DNA from: Dallia pectoralis
Taxonomy: Eukaryota; Chordata; Actinopteri; Esociformes; Umbridae
Reading direction: 5' to 3'
Assembly (NCBI GenBank): GCA_029465975.1
Contig: CM055744.1
Span: forward strand, 8,786,553-8,850,552
Length of the DNA: 64,000 bases
A program made the position numbers and the translations under genes. Shown in pieces: positions 36,961 through 46,910 of the stretch. Every line of letters begins with the position of its first letter. The first letter of the stretch is position 1. The notes under the pieces were generated by a model, which was given only the letters and a program-made list of their open reading frames with translations, made no database searches and was not told the origin of the DNA.

Positions 36961-38913
36961 TATAAATATTTTATTTCATTTTTTTCTTCTACAAATGCAA
37001 TACTGACATTGCTTGGCAATAGGAGTGAAAATCTTTGCTTTAGTTTGGCCTGGCTGTTGCGCTGCAACTACACAGAAATTCAAGTGAAAAGAGGAAGGCT
37101 GCTACTCGTATATTGCACAGTAATATTACAGCCATTTAATTTGCAACTTTGCAAGGTAATACCGGTATGTATGTCACGTAACCGAATGGTAAAGTGCACG
37201 GTTTAGCCAGGCGCAGAGCTTGAGTACTCGTTCAGGTTTTATTTAACACAAAACAAACAACAGAACACCCAACGAAAAACTGCACACTGAATGTAAAAAT
37301 AAAGATACGCATACAAGACTTACTACAAAAAACATCAAACAGCAGTAGATAATAATTATGACACTCACCCAACATATACGACGTAACTTCAAACAATATC
37401 CAGCAGTAAGTAACATTACCCTAGAACTTAAATAACTATTACCCAGGAACTTTAAAATAAAATTGCTAACTATGCCCCAGTGATAAGCTAACAAGAAACA
37501 GCTGTGCTCCTAATCAAAACAGCCCACAGAATACAGGAAGTGCTCCCCAACTAAACACCCTGTGTGGAACACAATCCACCTCAACCATGACAATGTAGCT
37601 AACTGGAAAGTCAGACAATGAATATCCAAGGAACAGGTAGGTACACTCAAAATGCAAAAAAGGTAAACAACATTGGAAAAAAGAGAAGACGTGCTGTATT
37701 TCCAGGTAATAATACAACAGCTTTGCATAAAGAATACACAGTGCAGAACTTTATATATAGTGGAATTTAACAATTGATTTGTGGAGAAATTACAGTAATT
37801 TCAGAACAATAATTATACCCAGAAGTGCCGCATATCAACTGTTGAATGTGGTAATTGCCTGATTTTTTAAGTGACTGGTGTGGTTCTCTATTGTTAAAGT
37901 TTCATTTTTATAAACAAACGATTAATTGGTAACTAGCATGCTCTTACCAAGTGTTGCCAATTCAATTTTCCGCGGAACTTTCCTAGCAGTTACCTACTAA
38001 TTTTTGCAGAAACTAGTTTATTGTTAATGTGTTGTTACCGTACTGTTACCACGTTCTTACCTCTTTGTTTTGATGTGGTTTCCTGGAAATAAACTAGTTA
38101 TTACATCATTTTTTCCGTCCTATAAAATAAAGTGCTAGCGACGGAAGTTATCAAATGTTTTCAATGATCATTAAGCTACCCTCTAAGCAAATGAGAGTGT
38201 TTAATATTTTGCGCATTTAGTACATTCAACATGTTCCACTAATTAGGCCACTGAAAAATCTGTAGGACAATAAACAAATGCATTAATATCAATAAAGTAT
38301 TTAATAACATATCGACTTGAATCACTAAATGCAACACTAAGCACTCTTGGATTAAACAATATATTATAATATATTTAAAAGATTATGTAAATAAAGTGTG
38401 TATTTTCAGAGGTCTTGGCAATGAAGCTTCGTGGAGCTCATGACAGAACGTTGTTCTTAGTTACATGGATTTCTACAGACAGATTCAATGACTGTCTGGC
38501 AGTCATCCATTTTCTTTTTCTCTGTCCAGGTCTGCTTTAACATCCTTCAATTTGATGAAGTATTGTACAAGACTACACACACACAAAAACATACAGCAGT
38601 ATTCACCAGCAGGAATACATACACATACTTTATTAATAGGAGATGGCATTTAGGCACACAAGTATAGAAGAATTGTCACCCATCAAGTAAAAAAAAATCA
38701 TTAAGTCTGTAAACATAAATATCAGTCTTGTTCAGATGTCGAGGCAAAAACATTACAATTGAACATAAATTATAGCACAACACAGTTCAGCAATGTGACA
38801 AAGAGTGTCAGGGACTTTTACAAAGTATGCTTAAAATTACTCTCCATCTCCATCACTTTGTTCACATTGTCAGTTGGACCGCAGAGTGAAAAGAAACCAA
38901 CAGGTGCTTAGCA
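36961..38913. other. Non-coding DNA, possible old LTR at 37210-37600
   Basis: The segment from CAGGTTTTATTTAACACAAA to CAGGAAGTGCTCCCCAAC has the look of a minus-strand solo LTR (a TTTATT polyadenylation complement near the left end and short unique sequence), but no paired LTR, TG/CA ends or target duplication could be fixed. The rest shows no feature. Confidence 0.3.
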
Positions 38914-39702
38914 TACACAGATGAGCCAAAACATTATGACCACTCAGGGAAAGTAGATAATGCTGATTATCTGACAACACGGACAGCAACGACAAATGTC
39001 AGAGATTTGAGGGTAGATTTGAGGGTTGCAGAACAATTCGTTTTGATAGTCAACATGTTGGATGCTGGGTAAAAGGGCAATTTGACAAGTGCCAAATTGT
39101 AATGACGTAACAACTGGGTCAGAGCATCTCTGAAACTACTTTTGGGGTGCTCTCTTTCAGCAGTGGTGAGATCTATTAACAGTAGCTCCTGGAGGGTACA
39201 AGCCGGCGACATGGTGTTTGGGTCTCATTGGCTCATCAATGTGCAAGGGTTACACAGGCTATCTTGTCTGTTCCAAACCCACTGTGTCTCTATAGTCACA
39301 GATAATTATAATGATGGTTATGGGAGAAATATGTCACAGCGCACATTGTACCTGGGCACAAGGATACACTGTGGGAAGACGCCAAGCTGGTGGAGGGAGT
39401 CGGATGCGCTGGACAATGTTCTGCTGGGAAACCACATATGGGTCCTCAGATCTCAGTACGATTGAGCATCAGTGGGGTGTGCCGGAAAAAACAGTCCAAT
39501 CCGCGACGGCTCCACCACACAACTTACAGGACATGAAGGATCTGCTACTAATATCTTGGTGCCAAATGCCATTGAACACCTTCAGGGGTCTTGTAGAGTT
39601 CATATCTCGGCGGGTCACTGATGTTTTGGCGGCAAGCGGAGGACCAAAATGATATTAGAAATAATATAGTCATTATATTATCATAATTGGCTTATCAGTG
39701 TA
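38914..39702 (+). mobile_element. Tc1-like transposon relic with both ends
   Basis: The left end is CAGATGAGCCAAAACATTAT and the right end, on the minus strand, CACTGATAAGCCAATTATGA. A frame at 39311-39652 keeps transposase C-terminal blocks: IEHQWGVPEKTVQ (the DD34E glutamate region), HNLQDMKDLLLISWCQMP and TFRGLVEFISRRV. The N-terminal half is also partly readable (AAGTGCCAAATTGTAATGAC, GGGTCAGAGCATCTCTGAAA). About half of the expected 1.6 kb is missing, including the first catalytic aspartates. Confidence 0.85.
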
Positions 39703-39872
39703 CCGTGGAGAAAGATTTGATCCCCTGCTGATTTTGTACATTTGCCCACTGACAAAGATATGATCAGTCTATAATTTTAAATAGTAGGTTTATTTGAACA
39801 GTGAGAGACAGGATAACAACATATAAAAACCAGAACAACGCAATTCAAATAAGTTATAAATTGATTCTATAA
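39703..39872. mobile_element. Second Tc1-like fragment abutting the previous element
   Basis: TTTGTACATTTGCCCACTGA, CAAAGATATGATCAGTCTAT and GGTTTATTTGAACAGTGAGAG are phrases of another common fish Tc1-like end region. It starts exactly where the preceding element ends, suggesting one inserted into or beside the other. Confidence 0.6.
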
Positions 39873-40806
39873 ATTGAACTACTTTAAGACTTTTGGTAGT
39901 AGTACCCTATAAAGCCGATTGAGACAATATCTTGAGTGTGCAAGCTGTCATAAAGGTGGCTTGTTTAAAGAATCTGAAATAAATGTTAAACACTTTTGTG
40001 GTTACTTAATGATGACATGTGTTTATTCGTAGTTTTGATGCCTTCACAATTTGTCTACAATATAGGAAAAAGGCAAGATAAAGAAATACCCTCAAATGAA
40101 TTGGAGTTTCTAAAGTTTTAACTATGTTAAATTGGGATAATGTTGGTTACGTTCAGTATCTAGTGAAGAAATTCAGATTTCTTTTAAGCCTGTGAACCAA
40201 ATGACAGCTGTATGCAAGCATATGCTCTGGGCTATCTGAATGTAGAGGCTACTACATATAGCCAATAAAAAAAAATATGGGACGAGAAAAAAAATGTAAA
40301 TTGTAAATAGGGTTAGAAACAAATACTGAACAAATACTGAACAATCTAACTAAAACAGTGCATAAAACCAAATCAATACAGGCAGCAAACGATGTAAGCA
40401 TTCAGTTTACAACTTGATAACTATTTATCTGACTTCAGAGCAGTATATTGGTGAAACATATAAATAATGTATTAAACTGCATCATCCATTCAGCCAAAAC
40501 TCTAAAATACTGTTCTCTACATCATGGAATTTTCAGTCAAATAGATCCAATTTTTAATACTGGTTTTGAAGCATAATTATTTCATATATTTTCCATAAAT
40601 TATGATTCATTCGCTCTAAATCTGAGAAGTACCTACAATGCTGTCAGTTCTACTTAAAAGCCACCACATGCATTAATCATAATTGTTGGAGACCATCACT
40701 TGATGTTTTATAAATAACTGTGTGGTTAATTCTTTTGAAAATAATCATATATATATATATATATATATAGTTTATCATGTATTTCCATGAAAACACTGCT
40801 TTTGTG
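39873..40806. other. Non-coding DNA with an AT microsatellite at 40748-40768
   Basis: AT-rich, no gene recognised. A perfect run of about ten AT units lies at 40748-40768, some 40 bp before the long-TIR element. Confidence 0.55.
40800..40806. repeat. Target-site duplication of the long-TIR element, left copy
   Basis: TTTTGTG lies immediately outside the left terminal inverted repeat and again at 48196-48202 immediately outside the right one. It may be 7 or 8 bp long, because a C precedes it on the left and is also the last base of the right terminus. Confidence 0.7.
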
Positions 40807-41022
40807 GACCTGCGTGAAGTTGGCCCCCCACCCAACGCAAAAAGTCGGGAAATTAGTCTCAATCGTTTGTGCTCCGTTTGTGCTGGTTTGTGCAGCAAAT
40901 ATTTCCGTTTGTGCTGCTTTAGTTTTTTTATATTAAAGGATACGTTTTAGGTCATTCAGGGGTCACTCAGCCCCCCACAATCTCAGAATTCAGTCAAAAT
41001 AGTGTCGATCGTTTGTGCTCAG

Positions 41023-41505
41023 TGTAACGAATACTCAGACGATGGAGTAGGGTCCAATCGCAGAACCGCGAAGCTTTATTAAAGTACAGGCAAACAGAAG
41101 GCTAAATCGTTGTCAGGCAGGCAGTGGTCGACACGGAGAGATCAGAGGCAGTCAGAGGTACAAAGGGATCGGGCGTGGTCGTAGTCGGTTAAACGGGCAC
41201 AGGATCAGGACACGGGAGTCACTAGGAGACAACAGAAGGGTTAAGCAAGACGGAGTCGGAACACGGAGCAAAGGACTGGTACACTGGAAGACTATAATGA
41301 ATATTCTCTAATAAACGCTCAGCAAGTCACTAGAACAATACCTCGCACAGAGAGAGCCTCTGAGCACACCTATATCCCATACCTAATTACCGGCAGGTGT
41401 GCTCAGAACTCAGGTGAGGTTGATCGCGTCTGATGACTCCCCCTCCCTGTTGAGCGGGGGAGTGTCAGACTCTGACTAAACCCAGACAAACCCTGGTTCC
41501 TTATA
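41023..41505 (-). repeat. Gypsy 3' LTR (483 bp)
   Basis: On the plus strand it reads TGTAACGAATACTCAGACGA ... CCCTGGTTCCTTATA. By eye it is identical to 45768-46250 over all 483 bases. A polyadenylation signal in element orientation (AATAAA) lies at 41080-41075. The polypurine tract GGGGAGGGGG precedes this LTR in the element (about 41518-41509). The stop codon of gag-pol lies inside it. Confidence 0.96.
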
Positions 41506-44500
41506 GTATCCCCCTCCCCAGGGTCGGCTCCTGACGAACCACTTCCCCTATTAGCTGGCCTCCCCCTGCCGGGTGGTCTTCCCCTGGGTCTGGGGCCTGG
41601 GTGGTCCGGATGTTCTGTATGGAACGTCGACTTGAGTGCGGGATCAAGGATGTCCCTTGCTGGAATCCAGGACCTCTCCTCTGGTCCGTATCCCTCCCAG
41701 TCCACGAGGTACTCGATGCCCCCTCGTCGTCGTCTTGAGTCCAGTATCTCGTGAACCCTGTAGGTGGTGTCCCGTTCGTCCTCCAATGGGGGCGTCGTAG
41801 GTTGTTGGGCGATCGGGGGGTACATCGGGCTATAGTACACCGGTTTCAGCAGGGAGACATGAAACGTAGGCACATTCCTATAGTGTCGAGGGAGCAACAG
41901 GCGATATGTAACAGGATTAATACGTCTTATCACCTTGAATGGACCGATGTACCTGGGTTTGAGCTTCTTGCAGCTCCGACGGAGACGCAGATCACGGGTC
42001 GACAGCCACACTCTTTGTCCGGGTTGGTACGTCGGAGTAGGTCCTCGACGTCGATCGGCGTAGATCTTCTGCTGATGCGCTGCTTGCCTTAGATGTTGAT
42101 GGGCTGTCTCCCAGACCTGCGCACTCCGACGGAACCACTCGTCGACGGCCGGTACCATCCCTGGCTCGGTATCCCAGGGGAACAAGGGCGGTTGATACCC
42201 TAGCACACACTGGAAAGGTGTTAGACGTAGCGCGGAGTGGATCAAAGAGTTCTGGGCATACTCTACCCAAGGGAGATACCGGCTCCACTCCTGCGGCTGT
42301 CGTGAACATTGTTGTCGCAGATATTTACCGATATCCTGGTTCAGTCTTTCCGTCTGCCCATTAGATTGGGGATGGTACCCAGACGTCAGACTTACGGAGA
42401 TTCCTAAGCGTTCGCAAAACGCTTTCCACACACGTGACACGAACTGGGGTCCCCGATCAGATACAATATCCTCCGGAATACCAAATTGCCGGAACACCTG
42501 GTTAAACACAGTCTCGGCCATCTGAGTGGCATTGGGCAATTGGGCCATAGGAATTAACCGGCACATCTTTGAAAAACGGTCAATGACCACAAGGATTACC
42601 GTGTTTCCCTCTGATTCAGGTAGGTCAGTAACAAAATCCATGGCTACATGTGACCAGGGTCTGTGAGGTGTCGGCAGAGGCAATAGCTTACCCTCCGGAA
42701 GGTTACGGGGAGTTTTGGACTGGGCACACACTGGGCAGGACAAGACATAGTCTCTGACGTCGTCAGCTAGGGAGACCCACCAGTACTTCCGACTGAGAAG
42801 CTGCGTGGTCCGGGTAATTCCGGGGTGCCCAGACCCCAGCGACGTATGACACCACTCCAGTAGTTGGGGTCGAAGGGAGGCCGGCACGAAGACCTTGGAT
42901 GCCGGTGTTTCGGGTGGTGCTGGTTCCCCCTGTAGGGTCTCCTGGATGGTGTCATCAAGAGCCCATCTTACAGGTCCCGCACGGCAACTCATGGGAAGAA
43001 TCGTCTCTGGTTCGGTGCGTCTCTCCGCGCGCTCAAACTGTCTGGAGAGCGCGTCCGCCTTTCCATTCTTGGAACCCGGAATATAGGAGACAGTGAACCG
43101 AAAACGGTTAAAGAACAACGACCACCTTGCCTGTCTGGAGTTTAGTCGTTTGGCACCCTGTAGGTACTCCAGGTTACGGTGATCCGTGAGCACCAGGAAC
43201 GGGTGTTCAGCTCCCTCCAGCCAATGTCTCCACTCCTCAAGAGCCAGTTTTACCGCTAGTAGTTCTCGATTTCCAACATCATAGTTTTGCTCGGCAGGAT
43301 TCAGCTTCTTAGAAAAGAAAGCACAGGGACGTGACCTAGGAGGCTCACCTTGGCGCTGTGACAGGACTGCTCCCACTCCAATCTCCGAGGCGTCCACCTC
43401 CACAATGAAGGGCAGTGTTGAGTCCGGCTGGCTTAAAATGGGAACAGTGGTGAAACGCTCTTTCAATGTCTCGAATGCACGCACTGCTCCCTCAGTCCAA
43501 CTCAGACCCCGTCCCTTTTGACTGGTCATGGCAGACAGAGGGGCTGCGGTAGTACTGAAATTACGCACGAACCTCCTGTAGTAATTAGCGAACCCCAGAA
43601 ATCTCTGCAGCTCCTTCACCGTCTTAGGTTGAGGCCACTCTCGTACCGCCTGTACCTTGGAGTCGTCCAGCTTCACTCCGTCAGGTGTGAGGATGGCCCC
43701 AAGGAAGGAGACCGTGGTGACATGGAACTCACTCTTCTCGGGCTTCACGAACAGTTGATACTTCTGCAGTCGTTCCAGGACCTGTCGTACATGAGACACA
43801 TGTTCCCTCATAGAGTGAGAATAGATTAGAATATCGTCAATATAAACGATGATGAACCGATCTATCATGTCCCTAAAGATGTCATTCATAAACGCCTGGA
43901 ATACTGCGGGAGCGTTGGTGAGTCCAAAGGGCATTACACAATATTCATAGTATCCACGGTGTGTAATGAACGCGGTTTTCCATTCATCCCCCTCTCTAAT
44001 ACGCACCAGATTGTAAGCGCTTCTGAGGTCTAGCTTACTGGATATAGTGGCCTGTCCCACCTGTTCTAGAGCTGACGGAATCAGGGGGAGCGGGTAACGA
44101 TTCTTTATCGTAATGTCGTTCAGTCCGCGATAATCTATGCAAGGGCGTAGGCCGCCGTCCTTTTTTACAAAAAAGAAACTTGATGCCGCGGGTGACGTAG
44201 ACGGACGTATAGCCCCCTGTTGAAGAGCCTCATCTATATACTTGCTCATGGACTCCCGTTCCGGCTGTGACAAGGGGTATATCCGTCCGCGAGGAGGTGT
44301 CGCACCAGACAGCAGATCTATAGCGCAGTCCCAGGTGCGGTGAGGAGGTAAAACGGTCGCCCTCTCCTTGGAGAACACCTGTGCATACTCCCGGTATTCT
44401 GGAGGGACGATAGTAGGGACAGAACACAGCGAGTCTTCCACCGTGGTGGTCTTACAAGGTAGGGTCAGACATTTGGCTCTACACCCCTCACTCCAAGAGG

Positions 44501-45749
44501 TTATGGTACCTGATCTCCAAGAGATGACTGGGTCATGGGTAACCAGCCAGGGGTGTCCTAGAACCAACGGCTCCCCTGGAGCGGTAATGACAAACATGGT
44601 AATCCGTTCATGATGAATGGAGCCCACCTGAAGATTTAATTCCTCGGTCCGGTGAGTGATGAGTCCAGTTCCCATGGGTTCTCCGTCTAACGCGTTGACT
44701 CTCAGTGGAGGTTGGACGGGGAGCAGTTGTACCCCTAACTCCTTGGCGAGGCCCGCGTCCATAAAACTGGCCGCCGCGCCGGAGTCAATGAGTCCCTCGA
44801 ACACGACCACTTTCTCCCCGACAGCTAGGGTAACTGGAACATACATCTGTTTAGATGTGATATTGAAAACATGGGTTTCACTCACCGGTTTGACTGTTCC
44901 GAGCCGGTACTCCGTGGTTCGGGATGGTCGTACGGGGCAGTGACGAATGAAATGACCGGACTGGCCACAGTACAGACACAGACCGTCTCGTCGCCGTTGC
45001 TGTCTCACGGAGGGTTGTAGAGGAGAACGTCCCAGTTGCATCGGTTCCTCCTCCGGTTCTCTCCTCCGTTCCGCTGCCCACCTAGGGCGAGGGACACTGA
45101 CCTCCCGAACTGCGGAGGACTTGTGATTCACTAAGAGATTATCAATAGAGATGGAGATGTTGATAAACTCATTTAACACAGTGATGTCGCCCCGACACGC
45201 CAACTCAGTTTGCACCTCCGGGCGCAGCCCTCTTCGGTATACGGTGAGCAATGCGGTTTCACTCCACCCGCAACCTGCCGCTAACGTGCGGAATTCTAAG
45301 GCATAGTCAGCCACAGTACGATTGCCTTGCTTTAGCTCACATAGCTGATCCCCCACACCCCGTCCAGACACAGGGTGATCGAATACTTCCCGGAATAATG
45401 TCTTAAACTGGGCCTCGGAATTTAATTCGGGAACCTCAGCTGCCCACAGGGCAGTAGCCCAATCTAGTGCTCTTCCCGTGAGTAAGGAGATAGTGAAATC
45501 CACCCTGCACCGGTCGTCGGAGAACATCGCTCGGTTGTGAGACATATACAGAGCGGCCTGAAGCAAGAACCCCTGACATTTACCGGGCTCTCCATCATAC
45601 TTGGTCGGCATGGAAATCGGGGGCACCTGACGAGGACTGACCGTACTCGGGGTGGTAACCTCGGCAGCTCCGGCTTGGAGCAACTGAAGGAGCTCATCCA
45701 TCCGTTTCTCCTGTATCTCCCATCGCTTCTGTAGTTCCGCTGGATCCAT
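41403..45749 (-). CDS. Gag-pol polyprotein of a Ty3/gypsy chromodomain retrotransposon
   Basis: A single intact frame of 1448 codons supplies all activities for retrotransposition through an RNA intermediate. Domains in order: Gag about 1-250; CCHC zinc knuckle 258-271 (C258, C261, H266, C271); aspartic protease with IDSGA at 321-325; reverse transcriptase about 470-680 with YIDD at 636-639 and D574; RNase H about 780-905 (D786, E829, D856); integrase with zinc ligands H968, H975, C1005, C1008 and catalytic D1038, D1098, E1134 (35 residues between the last two); chromodomain about 1328-1385 (YRVHEILD ... YLVDWEGYG ... SWIP). The chromodomain makes it a chromovirus, the group that includes fish sushi-type elements. 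Gag and pol share one frame without a frameshift. ATG at 45749 lies 18 bases beyond the 5' LTR. The last 33 codons lie in the 3' LTR. No inactivating change was seen. Confidence 0.97.
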   Translation of the reverse strand: MDPAELQKRWEIQEKRMDELLQLLQAGAAEVTTPSTVSPRQVPPISMPTKYDGEPGKCQGFLLQAALYMSHNRAMFSDDRCRVDFTISLLTGRALDWATALWAAEVPELNSEAQFKTLFREVFDHPVSGRGVGDQLCELKQGNRTVADYALEFRTLAAGCGWSETALLTVYRRGLRPEVQTELACRGDITVLNEFINISISIDNLLVNHKSSAVREVSVPRPRWAAERRREPEEEPMQLGRSPLQPSVRQQRRRDGLCLYCGQSGHFIRHCPVRPSRTTEYRLGTVKPVSETHVFNITSKQMYVPVTLAVGEKVVVFEGLIDSGAAASFMDAGLAKELGVQLLPVQPPLRVNALDGEPMGTGLITHRTEELNLQVGSIHHERITMFVITAPGEPLVLGHPWLVTHDPVISWRSGTITSWSEGCRAKCLTLPCKTTTVEDSLCSVPTIVPPEYREYAQVFSKERATVLPPHRTWDCAIDLLSGATPPRGRIYPLSQPERESMSKYIDEALQQGAIRPSTSPAASSFFFVKKDGGLRPCIDYRGLNDITIKNRYPLPLIPSALEQVGQATISSKLDLRSAYNLVRIREGDEWKTAFITHRGYYEYCVMPFGLTNAPAVFQAFMNDIFRDMIDRFIIVYIDDILIYSHSMREHVSHVRQVLERLQKYQLFVKPEKSEFHVTTVSFLGAILTPDGVKLDDSKVQAVREWPQPKTVKELQRFLGFANYYRRFVRNFSTTAAPLSAMTSQKGRGLSWTEGAVRAFETLKERFTTVPILSQPDSTLPFIVEVDASEIGVGAVLSQRQGEPPRSRPCAFFSKKLNPAEQNYDVGNRELLAVKLALEEWRHWLEGAEHPFLVLTDHRNLEYLQGAKRLNSRQARWSLFFNRFRFTVSYIPGSKNGKADALSRQFERAERRTEPETILPMSCRAGPVRWALDDTIQETLQGEPAPPETPASKVFVPASLRPQLLEWCHTSLGSGHPGITRTTQLLSRKYWWVSLADDVRDYVLSCPVCAQSKTPRNLPEGKLLPLPTPHRPWSHVAMDFVTDLPESEGNTVILVVIDRFSKMCRLIPMAQLPNATQMAETVFNQVFRQFGIPEDIVSDRGPQFVSRVWKAFCERLGISVSLTSGYHPQSNGQTERLNQDIGKYLRQQCSRQPQEWSRYLPWVEYAQNSLIHSALRLTPFQCVLGYQPPLFPWDTEPGMVPAVDEWFRRSAQVWETAHQHLRQAAHQQKIYADRRRGPTPTYQPGQRVWLSTRDLRLRRSCKKLKPRYIGPFKVIRRINPVTYRLLLPRHYRNVPTFHVSLLKPVYYSPMYPPIAQQPTTPPLEDERDTTYRVHEILDSRRRRGGIEYLVDWEGYGPEERSWIPARDILDPALKSTFHTEHPDHPGPRPRGRPPGRGRPANRGSGSSGADPGEGDTIRNQGLSGFSQSLTLPRSTGRGSHQTRSTSPEF
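41509..41518 (-). promoter_or_regulatory. Polypurine tract of the gypsy element
   Basis: In element orientation the sequence GGGGAGGGGGATAC sits directly before the 3' LTR. Such tracts resist RNase H and prime plus-strand DNA synthesis. It falls inside the gag-pol reading frame, because that frame continues into the LTR. Confidence 0.8.
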
Positions 45750-45756
45750 GTTGCGG

Positions 45757-45766
45757 GCGAGGTATT
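45757..45766 (-). promoter_or_regulatory. Putative self-primer binding site of the gypsy element
   Basis: In element orientation AATACCTCGC starts one base after the 5' LTR. It is exactly complementary to GCGAGGTATT inside the LTR (46091-46082), whose first base lies 29 nt from the first T of a TATA motif and is therefore the predicted transcript start. No tRNA-type binding site beginning TGG is present. The layout is that of self-primed elements such as Tf1 and sushi. Confidence 0.75.
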
Positions 45767-45767
45767 C

Positions 45768-46250
45768 TGTAACGAATACTCAGACGATGGAGTAGGGTCC
45801 AATCGCAGAACCGCGAAGCTTTATTAAAGTACAGGCAAACAGAAGGCTAAATCGTTGTCAGGCAGGCAGTGGTCGACACGGAGAGATCAGAGGCAGTCAG
45901 AGGTACAAAGGGATCGGGCGTGGTCGTAGTCGGTTAAACGGGCACAGGATCAGGACACGGGAGTCACTAGGAGACAACAGAAGGGTTAAGCAAGACGGAG
46001 TCGGAACACGGAGCAAAGGACTGGTACACTGGAAGACTATAATGAATATTCTCTAATAAACGCTCAGCAAGTCACTAGAACAATACCTCGCACAGAGAGA
46101 GCCTCTGAGCACACCTATATCCCATACCTAATTACCGGCAGGTGTGCTCAGAACTCAGGTGAGGTTGATCGCGTCTGATGACTCCCCCTCCCTGTTGAGC
46201 GGGGGAGTGTCAGACTCTGACTAAACCCAGACAAACCCTGGTTCCTTATA
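45768..46250 (-). repeat. Gypsy 5' LTR (483 bp)
   Basis: It appears identical to the 3' LTR, which points to a recent insertion. In element orientation it begins TATAAGGAACC and ends CGTTACA. The outer flanks are CTCAG (left, 41018-41022) and CTCCG (right, 46251-46255), a five-base target duplication with one mismatch. The usual TG start is TA here in both LTRs. Confidence 0.96.
46082..46119 (-). promoter_or_regulatory. LTR core promoter: TATA motif and predicted transcript start
   Basis: In element orientation GATATAGG has its first TATA base at 46119, and the predicted start GCGAGGTATT begins at 46091, 28 bases downstream, the normal TATA-to-start distance. The same arrangement is present in the 3' LTR. 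No upstream activator site is claimed. Confidence 0.65.
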
Positions 46251-46255
46251 CTCCG

Positions 46256-46600
46256 TTTGTGCTGGTTTGTGCTGTTAAAATTAGGGTTTGTGCTGTTGCG
46301 GTATTTTTTCTATTTCACATTTTTATAATGGTCGATTACATCATCAGCCCCCCACAATCTCAGAATTCAGTCAAAATAGTGTCGATCGTTTGTGCTCCGT
46401 TTGTGCTGGTTTGTGCAGTTAAAATTAGGGTTTGTGCTGTTGCGGTATTTTTTCTGTTTTTTAATAATGACTGATGACGTAACCAGCCCCCCCCCCCACT
46501 TGAAATTAGTCTCAATCGTTTGTGCTGCTTTAATTATTTAGATATTAAAGTATATTATATAGGTCATTCAGAGGTCACTCAACATACCACATGCGCAGAA
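46256..46600. repeat. Inner repeats of the long-TIR element, left arm
   Basis: Two tandem units of about 150 bp follow the gypsy insertion. Each contains CGTTTGTGCTGGTTTGTGC, AAAATTAGGGTTTGTGCTGT and TGCGGTATTTTTTCT and leads to a CAGCCCCCC stretch. The second ends in a run of C (about 46485-46498). The next segment GGTCATTCAGAGGTCACTCA resembles the terminal repeat (GGTCATTCAGGGGTCACTCA) but is more diverged. Confidence 0.8.
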
Positions 46601-46910
46601 TTAACCCAAAATAGCATCAATCCTTTTTGCATCGTAAGCATGCTTTTGAGTACTGTATATCGTTGAGTAGATAAATTAAAGCATATGTCGTTATAGAAGT
46701 CTTACAGAAATCATATTCCTGTCGAAAGTAAGTAATTTGTTTTGGATTCATAGTACAACAAACAAGCTTGGCAATGGTTTTGGCAACAGAAATCACAATG
46801 CTAATATTAATTTTTTTTTATGTAACTATGTACATGAACATGTTGATGAAACACTTGACCCAAAACAGAAGTCAGAATTGTTTAACTAATTATGTTTTAC
46901 TTTATGCCAG

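Noticed and set aside
41751..45802. Plus-strand and alternative minus-strand frames over the gypsy element
   Set aside because: Shadows of the 1448-codon gag-pol frame; none has domain content.
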